DNA from: Woeseiaceae bacterium | GTDB taxonomy: Bacteria; Pseudomonadota; Gammaproteobacteria; Steroidobacterales; Woeseiaceae | Direction of reading: 5' to 3' | Length of the DNA: 22,361 nucleotides | NCBI GenBank assembly: GCA_013138675.1 | Contig: WTCH01000025.1 | Location: 1-22,361 of the forward strand | Part shown: in pieces, positions 14,575-22,361 of the stretch | How positions within the stretch are numbered: the stretch's first letter is position 1 | How the letters are laid out: each line of letters starts with the position of its first letter | Translations under genes and position numbers: made by a program | The notes under the pieces: model-generated | Databases searched by the model: none | The model's input: the letters and a program-made list of their open reading frames with translations, nothing else | What the model was told of the DNA's origin: nothing

Positions 14575-16050
14575 TCAGGTGTCCGTCCGAACGCGGGCGA
14601 CCGCCGCAGACCAGCCCGCCAGCAGCTCCTCGCGACGTTCGCGGCTCATACCGGGCTCGAAAAGTCGCTCGCGCTGCCACATGCCGGAGATGTCACTCGT
14701 CGACGCAATCACACCTGCCTTCAGTCCAGCCAGGTAGGCGGCGCCCAAAACGGTTGATTCGACATTCGCCGGCCGTTCGACCGTGATCGCAAGGATATCG
14801 GCCAGGAACTGCAGGAACCACTCGTTGGCTACCATGCCACCGTCGACGCGAATGACAGATGGCAACACGCCATCGTCTGACATTGCGGCAATCAGGTCGT
14901 GCGTTTGATAGGCGATCGCCTGGAGTGTGGCGGTTACGATCTCGTCGCGGCCGCTACCGCGAGTCAGCCCCAGGATTGCTCCGCGAGCATGAGCGTCCCA
15001 GTACGGTGCACCAAGCCCGGCAAATGCCGGCACGACGTGCACGTCTTCCACGATGCCCGTTTGCGCTGCGATCGCCTCAGTCTCCGATGCCGAGTCGATG
15101 ATTTTCAGCCCGTCTCGCAACCACTGCACGGCTGAGCCTGCGACGAACACACTGCCTTCCAGGCCGTAGGTGACTTCACCATCGAGCCGGCTGGCGATCG
15201 TCGTCAGTAGTTGATTCTGCGAGGTGAGCGCATTGCTACCTGTGTTTGCGATGACGAAGCAACCGGTGCCATAAGTACTCTTCGTCATGCCCTGCTCAAA
15301 TCCCGCCTGGCCAATCAAGGCAGCCTGCTGGTCGCCGGCGATACCGAGTACCGGCGCTTCGATACCGATCGCATCCGCGTCGCAAACGCCAAATTCAGCC
15401 GCACAGTCATACACATCAGGCAGCAGTTCGCGAGGCACATCAAACAGCTGTAACAGCTCGTCGTCCCAGTCCTGTGTATGGATGTTGAACAACATCGTAC
15501 GAGACGCGTTGGTCGCATCAGTCGCATGCACCCGACCGCCCGTCATGCGCCACAGCAGGAATGTGTCCACCGTTCCAAACGCAAGCTTGCCGGCGTTTGC
15601 GTCGTCGCGGACACCCGGCACATTCTGCAGCAACCACGCGATTTTCGTCGCCGAAAAATAGGGATCGAGTCGCAGCCCGGTCTTGTCAACGACCACTTGC
15701 CCGGCGCCGTCCGACCTGAGCCGTTCGCACAGGTCCGCCGTTCTGCGATCCTGCCAGACAATGGCGTTGTGCACGCACGCGCCGCTTTCGCGGCTCCATA
15801 TCATTGTCGTTTCACGCTGGTTCGTAATGCCGATACCGGCAAAACCGGATGCGCCGAGCTCATCCACACACTGCCTGGTCACATGGCGCACTGACTCCCA
15901 GATCGCCTCCGGGTCGTGCTCGACCCAGCCGGGCTGTGGATAAATCTGCGGAAATTCCTGCTGCGCGCTCGCCAGCGATTGCAGCGCGTCGTCGTAAACA
16001 ACCGCGCGGCTACTGCTCGTTCCCTGGTCGATCGCAAGCAGATAGCTCAT
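14575..16050 (-). CDS. glpK: Glycerol kinase
   Basis: This FGGY-family kinase of 491 aa has the usual full length of about 495-500 residues. It phosphorylates glycerol to sn-glycerol 3-phosphate with ATP in the cytoplasm. Diagnostic sequences are I-D-Q-G-T-S-S-S-R (7-15), G-I-T-N-Q-R-E-T, W-Q-D-R-R-T, K-S-T-Y-G-T-G-C, L-G-A-P-Y-W-D and D-G-G-M-V-A-N-E-W. The ATG at 16050 overlaps the stop of the thioesterase gene as ATGA, and its own stop lies 2 nt before the zinc-ribbon kinase start. No glpF or glpD is adjacent, so this is not a classical glp operon. It is placed between acyl-CoA genes and a signalling kinase. Confidence 0.97.
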   Translation of the reverse strand: MSYLLAIDQGTSSSRAVVYDDALQSLASAQQEFPQIYPQPGWVEHDPEAIWESVRHVTRQCVDELGASGFAGIGITNQRETTMIWSRESGACVHNAIVWQDRRTADLCERLRSDGAGQVVVDKTGLRLDPYFSATKIAWLLQNVPGVRDDANAGKLAFGTVDTFLLWRMTGGRVHATDATNASRTMLFNIHTQDWDDELLQLFDVPRELLPDVYDCAAEFGVCDADAIGIEAPVLGIAGDQQAALIGQAGFEQGMTKSTYGTGCFVIANTGSNALTSQNQLLTTIASRLDGEVTYGLEGSVFVAGSAVQWLRDGLKIIDSASETEAIAAQTGIVEDVHVVPAFAGLGAPYWDAHARGAILGLTRGSGRDEIVTATLQAIAYQTHDLIAAMSDDGVLPSVIRVDGGMVANEWFLQFLADILAITVERPANVESTVLGAAYLAGLKAGVIASTSDISGMWQRERLFEPGMSRERREELLAGWSAAVARVRTDT

Positions 16051-16571
16051 GCGTCGTCATCCTGGCCAGCGCGCACGCTGAAAACTGGCGTCGCAATCTT
16101 CATTTGTCGGCCCGCTTCCCTGGGCCAGGGCCATTCGCCCTGCGCAGCAGCCACTTTCGCGATGTCCTCGCCAATCGTCTTCGGCCATGGGGCCACGCGT
16201 CGAGTCGTAAGATCTACGTGCAGGTTCATCCATTCAGCGGTCGCGGCGAGGTAATGTTCCTCAGCGTGGTAGAGGCGCTGGAACTGGTGAATGCGCTTCT
16301 CGTCGTACGCGAGTATCTGCGCGGTCACGATGAAAGGATCGTCGAGCGTCAGTTCGCGCCGGTAGATGACATGCGATTCAACCGCGCACGTCGAACTGTT
16401 CATTTCCTGGATGTGCTGGTCGGTGATACCGAAACGATCCCAGAGCGAGTCCACACCCTGATCGAATGCCAGCACGTAGTACGCAACATTCATGTGATTG
16501 TTGATATCGATCCACTCGGGCAAAACGCGCCCGGTAGAAACCTCTACACCGATCAGGTCGCCGCGTCCCAT
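16047..16571 (-). CDS. Hotdog-fold acyl-CoA thioesterase
   Basis: This 174-aa thioesterase is of the 4-hydroxybenzoyl-CoA thioesterase-like group. The N-terminal W-I-D-I-N-N-H-M-N (20-28) matches the D-x-N-x-H-(M/V)-N active-site motif with D22 as the probable catalytic acid. The following Y-Y-V-L-A-F-D is typical of a subgroup that includes betainyl-CoA thioesterases of carnitine catabolism. It hydrolyses an acyl-CoA; the substrate cannot be read from sequence. The gene starts 12 nt after acetoacetyl-CoA synthetase and overlaps glpK by 4 nt, so it is co-transcribed with both. No carnitine dehydrogenase is in the window, so I do not assign the carnitine role. Confidence 0.85.
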   Translation of the reverse strand: MGRGDLIGVEVSTGRVLPEWIDINNHMNVAYYVLAFDQGVDSLWDRFGITDQHIQEMNSSTCAVESHVIYRRELTLDDPFIVTAQILAYDEKRIHQFQRLYHAEEHYLAATAEWMNLHVDLTTRRVAPWPKTIGEDIAKVAAAQGEWPWPREAGRQMKIATPVFSVRAGQDDDA

Positions 16572-16583
16572 CAGCGGCTACAT

Positions 16584-18521
<1,938 letters not shown>

Positions 18522-18550
18522 GATCAGACTAGCTTGATGGGTGCCCGTTC

Positions 18551-18578
18551 AGTATCCACAGATCATGTCTTGTGTCCA
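18551..18578 (-). promoter_or_regulatory. Candidate sigma-70 promoter for aacS
   Basis: On the minus strand TGGACA (complement of 18573-18578, 5 of 6 matches) and GATACT (complement of 18551-18556, 4 of 6) are 16 bp apart. The predicted transcript would start near 18544, about 23 nt before the aacS ATG. It could drive the aacS-thioesterase-glpK-kinase-phosphatase run. Confidence 0.35.
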
Positions 18579-18598
18579 TGGCCTTTTGGGCGTATTAC
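18570..18598 (+). promoter_or_regulatory. Candidate promoter for the quinone oxidoreductase
   Basis: TTGTGT (18570-18575) and TATTAC (18593-18598) are 17 bp apart on the plus strand. Matches to consensus are modest (3 and 4 of 6). The predicted start near 18605 would fit translation from ATG 18632, and it overlaps the divergent aacS promoter candidate. Confidence 0.27.
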
Positions 18599-18631
18599 TC
18601 GCTTGGCGTGCCCAACAGGACTAAACCGCCT

Positions 18632-19636
18632 ATGACGATTCCTGACACGATGCGAGCCGTCGCAATCGATAAGCCCGGTGGCCCCGAGGTCCTCGTCAAC
18701 GTCATAGAACCCGTTCCGCAGATTGACGACAACGAGGTGCTGATCAAGGTCGCTACCGCGGGCGTCAATCGGCCCGACATACTGCAGCGCCAGGGACTCT
18801 ACCCGTTGCCGGCGGACGCGAGTCATTTGCCAGGACTCGAAATTGCCGGCGAAGTTGTCGCTGCCGGATCCTCGGTCAGTCAATGGTCGGTGGGCGATAC
18901 CGTAATGGCGCTTACGCACGGCGGCGGTTACGCCGAGTATTGCCGTGTACATGAAAGCCACTGCCTCGCGGTGCCAGCAAAATTATCACTGATCGAAGCT
19001 GCGGCCATTCCCGAGACCTTCTTCACAGTCTGGTACAACGTCTTCATGCGCTGCCGCCTGAAAAAGGGTGAAACCTTCCTGGTGCATGGCGGCTCCAGTG
19101 GTATTGGTACGACCGCGATCCAGCTTGCCAGGGCTCATGGCTGCAAGGTCATCACAACGGCGGGCAGCAACGAGAAATGTCGCTTTTGCGAAGAACTGGG
19201 TGCCGACAAGGCGATCAACTACCGGACACAAGACTGGCAGCGCGCTGTCCGGGACACCACCGATGGACGTGGCGTGGACGTTTTGCTGGACATGGTGGCA
19301 GGGCCCTACATGCAGAAGAATATGGATAGCATGGCGCTCGAGGGCCGCTACGCGATCATCGCATTCCTGCAGGGACCAACAGCGGAACTCAACATGCGTG
19401 TTGTGCTGGGTCGGCGACTGACGATCACCGGCTCGACCCTGCGCCCGCAGTCGATTGAGGAAAAATCCCTGATTGCCAAACAGGTCGAAAACAATGTTCT
19501 GCCCCTGCTCGAATCCGGCGAGGTCGGACCGATCATCGACTCGACGTTCTCAATGAATGATGTGGCAGCAGCACACGAACTCATGGAGAGCAGCCGCCAC
19601 AAGGGCAAACTCGTGCTCGTCATCGGGCAGAGCTAG
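18632..19636 (+). CDS. Zinc-independent NAD(P)H quinone oxidoreductase, PIG3-like
   Basis: This medium-chain dehydrogenase/reductase is 334 aa from ATG 18632, with AGGA 11 nt upstream; the in-frame ATG at 18572 would add 20 residues atypical of the family. It has the family pattern D-K-P-G-G-P-E-V-L (13-21), A-G-V-N-R-P-D-I-L-Q-R-Q-G-x-Y (43-57), P-G-L-E-I-A-G-E-V (67-75), and a Rossmann loop V-H-G-G-S-S-G-I-G (151-159). It lacks the catalytic and structural zinc Cys sets of alcohol dehydrogenases. It should reduce quinones or related electrophiles with NADPH in the cytoplasm. It is the only plus-strand gene in this part and ends convergently, sharing four bases with the DUF2461 gene. Confidence 0.93.
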   Translation: MTIPDTMRAVAIDKPGGPEVLVNVIEPVPQIDDNEVLIKVATAGVNRPDILQRQGLYPLPADASHLPGLEIAGEVVAAGSSVSQWSVGDTVMALTHGGGYAEYCRVHESHCLAVPAKLSLIEAAAIPETFFTVWYNVFMRCRLKKGETFLVHGGSSGIGTTAIQLARAHGCKVITTAGSNEKCRFCEELGADKAINYRTQDWQRAVRDTTDGRGVDVLLDMVAGPYMQKNMDSMALEGRYAIIAFLQGPTAELNMRVVLGRRLTITGSTLRPQSIEEKSLIAKQVENNVLPLLESGEVGPIIDSTFSMNDVAAAHELMESSRHKGKLVLVIGQS

Positions 19637-20334
19637 AACGGAACGCCTACCGCTTTGCACAGGAAGCGCATGAATGGCTCGCCGGCCTTGAACGAGGACT
19701 CGACCGACCGCTGAAAACCTTTGCTCGTGGGCGCGTCGCCCGACAGGTTGCGGACACCGAGGAAACTCTTGCGCTTGATGTCCTCGATAAATTCGTGCTC
19801 CTTGTCAAAACCGCGTGGTGGTCGCGTCAATGTCTCGCCGCCAAGTTTGAAGTTCCTGCGAAACGCCTTGTCGCTCGTCGCGCGTTGCCACTCTGCCGAC
19901 TTTGCAACGATACGCTCACGAATGCGTCGCAGGGAGTCGGAGTCGGGACGCCACATGCCGACACCGACAAACACCTCTCCTGGCGCTACATGCACATAGT
20001 AACCGGGTGCATGTACGTCCCTGGCCTGCTCGTGGCGAAACTGAATACCAATATTGGTTTTGTACGGGATTTTGTTCTTCGAAAATCGCGTATCCCGGTA
20101 GACGCGCATCAGCGACCCGCCCATGCGCGTCGGCTGAGCCACGAAGTGCGGTGCCATCTCATGCAAAGGGTCCTGCATGGACTGGATAAAGCGCAACGCC
20201 ACATCCAGTACCTGCTCTTCGTACCGTGTCTTATTTTCTTTGAACCACTCGCGGTTGTTATTCGCCGCGAGCTGCTCGAGAAATTGGATCGTCTCCGCGC
20301 CGAACCTGGCGTAACGCGGTGCCGACACTAACAC
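19633..20334 (-). CDS. DUF2461 family protein
   Basis: This 233-aa cytoplasmic protein matches the DUF2461 (TIGR02453) pattern: N-N-N-R-E-W-F-K-E-N-K-x-x-Y near the N-terminus, R-V-Y-R-D-T-R-F-S-K-N-K-x-P-Y-K-T-N in the middle, and G-V-G-M-W-R-P further on. No biochemical role is established for the family. The start is GTG 20334, overlapping the end of the upstream gene by 7 nt; GTG 20328 is an alternative. Its stop shares the palindrome CTAG with the stop of the oxidoreductase on the other strand. Confidence 0.9.
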   Translation of the reverse strand: MLVSAPRYARFGAETIQFLEQLAANNNREWFKENKTRYEEQVLDVALRFIQSMQDPLHEMAPHFVAQPTRMGGSLMRVYRDTRFSKNKIPYKTNIGIQFRHEQARDVHAPGYYVHVAPGEVFVGVGMWRPDSDSLRRIRERIVAKSAEWQRATSDKAFRRNFKLGGETLTRPPRGFDKEHEFIEDIKRKSFLGVRNLSGDAPTSKGFQRSVESSFKAGEPFMRFLCKAVGVPF

Positions 20335-20723
20335 TGCCCCTCGCCGTCCTCACCGCTTTGGGCGGGGTGAGGGTACATATCCGACTCATCTTCACCCTCA
20401 CGCGGCGCAAGACATGCAAAGTCCTTTTCCACGAGGATGCTGAGCTGCTCTCCGTTCTTGTGTTGCTGCTCGCCGGTAATCGATACCTGTTCGCTTACCG
20501 CCCAGGCACCCACAGCCGACTCGGGCAGCCGGACAGTGACCTTGTTATCGGAAAGGAACGCAGCGGGATTCACACTCGCGGGACTGCTTTCGACTTCGTA
20601 CCGAAACTCACGGCCACCCGGAAAAGAGGTGATCGCCTGCACGAGGCCCTCGTCCCGCAGCTGGTCGACCTCGCCTCTCGTCAGGCGCAATCTGATTGAA
20701 TTGTCACGAATTCTGAGTTTCAT
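20328..20723 (-). CDS. Small conserved hypothetical protein (DUF7009-like)
   Basis: This 131-aa soluble protein begins MKLRIRDNSIRLRLTRGEV and has V-E-K-D-F-A-C-L-A-P-R near the C-terminus. I recognise these as features of a small conserved family of unknown function, probably DUF7009, though the family number should be treated as tentative. The C-terminus is acidic with H-P and three Cys residues in all, two near the end. There is no signal or membrane segment. It overlaps the DUF2461 gene, so the two are likely co-expressed from a start at 20723 in a short divergent intergenic region. Confidence 0.75.
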   Translation of the reverse strand: MKLRIRDNSIRLRLTRGEVDQLRDEGLVQAITSFPGGREFRYEVESSPASVNPAAFLSDNKVTVRLPESAVGAWAVSEQVSITGEQQHKNGEQLSILVEKDFACLAPREGEDESDMYPHPAQSGEDGEGQC

Positions 20724-20731
20724 GGCCGTTT

Positions 20732-20761
20732 TTCATTATTATTGTCAGTTCTCTATTTAAT
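20732..20761 (+). promoter_or_regulatory. Candidate promoter for the TauE/SafE gene
   Basis: TTTAAT (20756-20761, 5 of 6 to the -10 consensus) with a weak TTCATT (20732-20737) 18 bp upstream. The geometry fits the SD at 20777-20781 and the TTG start at 20788. The 64-bp divergent region is AT-rich. Confidence 0.3.
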
Positions 20762-20787
20762 CATGAAACGCTCGGCGGGAGCGGCCC

Positions 20788-21555
20788 TTGATCACCGACC
20801 CATGGTTTTACGCTGCCGCCATTCCGGCGGTACTCTTGTTCGGCATTTCCAAAGGCGGCTTTGGTGGCGGTCTCGGCGTGGCCGCCGTGCCGCTGATGGC
20901 GCTCGTCATATCTCCCCTGCAAGCCGCCGCTATTCTATTGCCTATTCTTTGTGTCATGGATCTCGTCGCACTGTGGAAATTCCGCGGCAAATGGATTTGG
21001 CCGGAGCTGCGCATCCTGCTGCCCGCGTCGCTGATCGGTATTCTCGTCGGTACGCTGTTGTTCGAGTACCTGAGTGCCTCGATCGTGCGTCTGATTGTCG
21101 GTGTAGTCGCAATCACTTTTACAATGCACTACTGGATCAACAAGACGCGCGCCAACAGTGTTGCTCTGTCGGAGTATCCGCGCAGCTACGGCATGTTCGG
21201 AGGCTCGGTCGCCGGCTTTACGAGTTTCGTCGCCCACTCCGGCGGCCCACCAATCAGCATGTACCTGCTGCGCCGGCCTCTGGACCGCACTGATTTCGCA
21301 GCAACGACGATCGTGTTTTTCGCAGTGGTCAACTACGTCAAGTTGATCCCGTACACCTGGCTCGGCCAGTTCGACACTGCCAACCTTGCAACCTCTGCGG
21401 CGCTGGTCGTCCTGGCGCCGATCGGCGTATTGACCGGAGCGTGGTTGCACGCACGCATAAGCGATCGCCTGTTCTTTGCGTTTGTTTACGTTCTGCTATT
21501 TATTGTCGGCGTCAAACTTGTCTACGACGGTGTAGGCGGCCTGCTTTCTCAGTAA
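20788..21555 (+). CDS. TauE/SafE family membrane exporter
   Basis: This 255-aa polytopic protein has about eight hydrophobic helices. It has the family features G-F-G-G-G-L-G (24-30) in the first half and a matching repeat with A-H-S-G-G-P-P (149-155) in the second, as expected for the duplicated TauE/SafE fold. Family members export sulfite, sulfoacetate or other small anions; the substrate cannot be told here, as no sulfur gene is adjacent. The start is TTG 20788 with GGGAG 6 nt upstream (20777-20781). It is divergent from the small hypothetical protein. Confidence 0.92.
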   Translation: MITDPWFYAAAIPAVLLFGISKGGFGGGLGVAAVPLMALVISPLQAAAILLPILCVMDLVALWKFRGKWIWPELRILLPASLIGILVGTLLFEYLSASIVRLIVGVVAITFTMHYWINKTRANSVALSEYPRSYGMFGGSVAGFTSFVAHSGGPPISMYLLRRPLDRTDFAATTIVFFAVVNYVKLIPYTWLGQFDTANLATSAALVVLAPIGVLTGAWLHARISDRLFFAFVYVLLFIVGVKLVYDGVGGLLSQ

Positions 21556-21639
21556 AGCCGGCCTATAACGACAGACGCACAACAACAGACTGCTGCCCAG
21601 GAGGTGCAGTCGAATTCGCAGCGACATGGAATTGAGTAG

Positions 21640-21654
21640 CGCCCGGTGAGGGCG
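21640..21654 (-). terminator. Short hairpin after the cold-shock gene
   Basis: CGCCC (21640-21644) and GGGCG (21650-21654) form a 5-bp GC stem with a 5-nt loop just after the csp stop codon on the minus strand. There is no clear U-tract, so termination strength is uncertain. Confidence 0.3.
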
Positions 21655-21657
21655 AAT

Positions 21658-21870
21658 CTACTCGGCGATGACGTTCTCGGCCTGAGGGCCTTTCTGGCCT
21701 TGCGTCACTTCCATCGTTACTTTCTGACCCTCTTTCAGGGACTTGAAGCCTTCCATCTGGACCGAACTGTGATGGACAAAGACATCTGCCCCCCCTTCCT
21801 GTTCGATAAAGCCGAAACCTTTATCGTCGTTGAACCACTTAACGGTTCCCGTAACTCTTTCGCCTGACAT
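21658..21870 (-). CDS. CspA-family cold-shock protein
   Basis: This 70-aa single cold-shock domain has the RNA-binding motifs K-G-F-G-F-I (RNP1, residues 17-22) and D-V-F-V-H-H (RNP2, 29-34), and the usual length of the family. It binds single-stranded RNA/DNA and melts mRNA structure. The start ATG 21870 has GAGG 5 nt upstream (complement of 21876-21879). The long, structured upstream stretch to about 22240 fits post-transcriptional control, which is common for csp genes. Whether it is cold-induced cannot be told from sequence. Confidence 0.97.
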   Translation of the reverse strand: MSGERVTGTVKWFNDDKGFGFIEQEGGADVFVHHSSVQMEGFKSLKEGQKVTMEVTQGQKGPQAENVIAE

Positions 21871-21927
21871 ATATACCTCGTAACAAAATCGCCACCAAAA
21901 GGTGATCGTACGCCCGCGTCGTGTAAC

Positions 21928-21949
21928 CGGGTAACGCCGATATTACCCG
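21928..21949 (-). promoter_or_regulatory. Hairpin in the csp upstream region
   Basis: CGGGTAA (21928-21934) and TTACCCG (21943-21949) form a perfect 7-bp stem with an 8-nt loop, about 58 nt upstream of the csp ATG. If transcribed it would be a 5' leader hairpin, a plausible temperature-sensitive element; if not, it could be an operator. Confidence 0.4.
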
Positions 21950-22046
21950 TATTCCGGCGCTATGGCGCGCCAAATGCAAAATTTTTGCGCCTGTGAATGA
22001 ATCGCATGTAGGTGTCGTGGTTGGTTGTGGCGCGATGCCGGCGCAT

Positions 22047-22073
22047 AAAAAAGGGCGGGCATCCTGCCCGCCC
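22047..22073 (-). terminator. Strong intrinsic terminator on the minus strand
   Basis: On the minus strand a perfect 9-bp GC-rich stem (22053-22061 with 22065-22073, loop of 3) is followed by six U residues (complement of 22047-22052). This is a textbook rho-independent terminator. No protein gene on the minus strand ends just before it in this window, so it must end a noncoding RNA, a csp leader (attenuation), or antisense transcription from the heme A synthase region. Confidence 0.85.
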
Positions 22074-22200
22074 GGTTTGTCAGGTCTCGCGGCTCGTGGG
22101 GGTTATGACATTGGCCAAACCGAGACCAGAAACTCAGTAGTGCGACCGTCATAGATTAGCCATGAGGATGCGGCGCCTCTACTAGGGAAAATACCTAGCA
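22074..22200 (-). ncRNA. Possible small RNA ending at the strong terminator
   Basis: The stretch to the right of the strong terminator has no coding potential I trust, but on the minus strand it carries paired repeats: GGTCTCG/CGAGACC and CGGTTTG/CAAACCG in interleaved order, suggesting alternative folds or an H-type pseudoknot. A transcript of about 130-150 nt would end at 22047. I find no convincing promoter and do not recognise a known RNA family, so this rests mainly on the orphan terminator. Confidence 0.3.
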
Positions 22201-22244
22201 TCAGCAGTCACTTCAGCCGGTTCGTGCTGCTAAGATTGCGCCCC

Positions 22245-22361
22245 ATGTCTGACACCAAACAAAACCGCCAGATTGCCACCTGGTTGCTCGTCTGCTGTGG
22301 CCTCGTATTTGTCATGGTCGTACTGGGCGGCGTGACACGCCTGACCGGCTCAGGCCTGTCG
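22245..22361 (+). CDS. ctaA: Heme A synthase (COX15/CtaA family), N-terminal fragment
   Basis: The gene starts at ATG 22245 and runs off the right edge after 39 codons. The visible part is a short polar N-terminus, a hydrophobic first membrane helix (about 12-28), and G-G-V-T-R-L-T-G-S-G-L-S (28-39), the conserved N-terminal signature of COX15/CtaA proteins. These hydroxylate heme O to heme A in the membrane for cytochrome c oxidase. There is no SD immediately upstream, and a TGC-TAAGAT extended -10-like sequence ends only 8 nt before the ATG, so the message may have a very short leader. Confidence 0.85.
   Translation, partial: MSDTKQNRQIATWLLVCCGLVFVMVVLGGVTRLTGSGLS

Larger units (their letters stand above)
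21871..22244. other. 374-bp intergenic region with several inverted repeats
   Basis: No credible protein gene lies here. From left to right it holds the csp ribosome binding site; a small CACC/GGTG hairpin near 21892-21903; a 7-bp stem (21928-21934 with 21943-21949); a near-palindrome GCAAAA/TTTTGC (21976-21988); a strong minus-strand terminator (22047-22073); alternating repeats able to form a pseudoknot (22072-22125); and a short CTAGG/CCTAG repeat (22182-22198) upstream of the heme A synthase gene. The terminator in the middle separates the csp leader from whatever is transcribed from further right. Confidence 0.6.

Noticed and set aside
20742..21293. 183-codon plus-strand frame overlapping the TauE/SafE gene
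   Set aside because: It is Arg-rich, out of frame with an obvious membrane protein, and ends inside it.
21943..22152. 69-codon minus-strand frame upstream of csp
   Set aside because: It spans a perfect intrinsic terminator and has no SD or recognisable sequence.

Overview
The window looks like chromosomal DNA from a moderately GC-rich gammaproteobacterium. The evidence is the style of the metabolic genes (glycerol kinase, acetoacetyl-CoA synthetase, CspA-type cold-shock protein, COX15-type heme A synthase) and the frequent TTG/GTG starts. A marine or sediment lineage of the Woeseia type would fit, but that is only an impression. I see no tRNA, rRNA, CRISPR array, insertion sequence or phage gene.

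Region 1 (about 1-12240, all minus strand, read from high to low coordinates) is an unusual locus whose products are mostly envelope proteins. In transcription order it holds: a very Gly/Ser/Pro-rich exported protein; a second lipoprotein; a membrane-anchored Ser/Thr kinase with helical repeats; an FHA-like/transmembrane/PEGA x5/FGE-like fusion; a small acidic secreted protein; a MotA/TolQ-like channel protein; an Hsp70-like/FHA fusion; and two paralogous proteins with an N-terminal membrane anchor, a coiled coil and a vWA domain. Most genes overlap or lie within 20 nt of each other. A hairpin cluster follows the last one. A glycine-zipper secreted protein then runs off the left edge.

Region 2 (12460-18521, minus strand) is a tight run of acetoacetyl-CoA synthetase, a hotdog thioesterase, glycerol kinase, a second Ser/Thr kinase with four C-terminal zinc-ribbon-like modules, and a PP2C phosphatase. 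The kinase/phosphatase pair sits between the metabolic genes and the envelope locus. It is the natural writer/eraser for the FHA readers downstream. A 221-bp gap before the Gly/Ser-rich gene may hold a separate promoter.

Region 3 (18522-22361) is ordinary chromosome: a PIG3-like quinone oxidoreductase (plus), a DUF2461 protein and a small conserved hypothetical (minus), a TauE/SafE exporter (plus), a cold-shock gene (minus) with a long structured upstream region, and the start of a heme A synthase gene (plus, cut by the window edge).

The main hypothesis is that region 1 plus the kinase/phosphatase pair is a phosphorylation-controlled, ion-driven envelope machine. The MotA/TolQ-like protein would be the channel. 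The twin vWA proteins would be MotB/TolR/ExbD-like partners, because both carry an Asp at the same place (residue 17) at the membrane segment, within a shared S-F-L-D-C motif. This is inferred from sequence pattern and gene order only.
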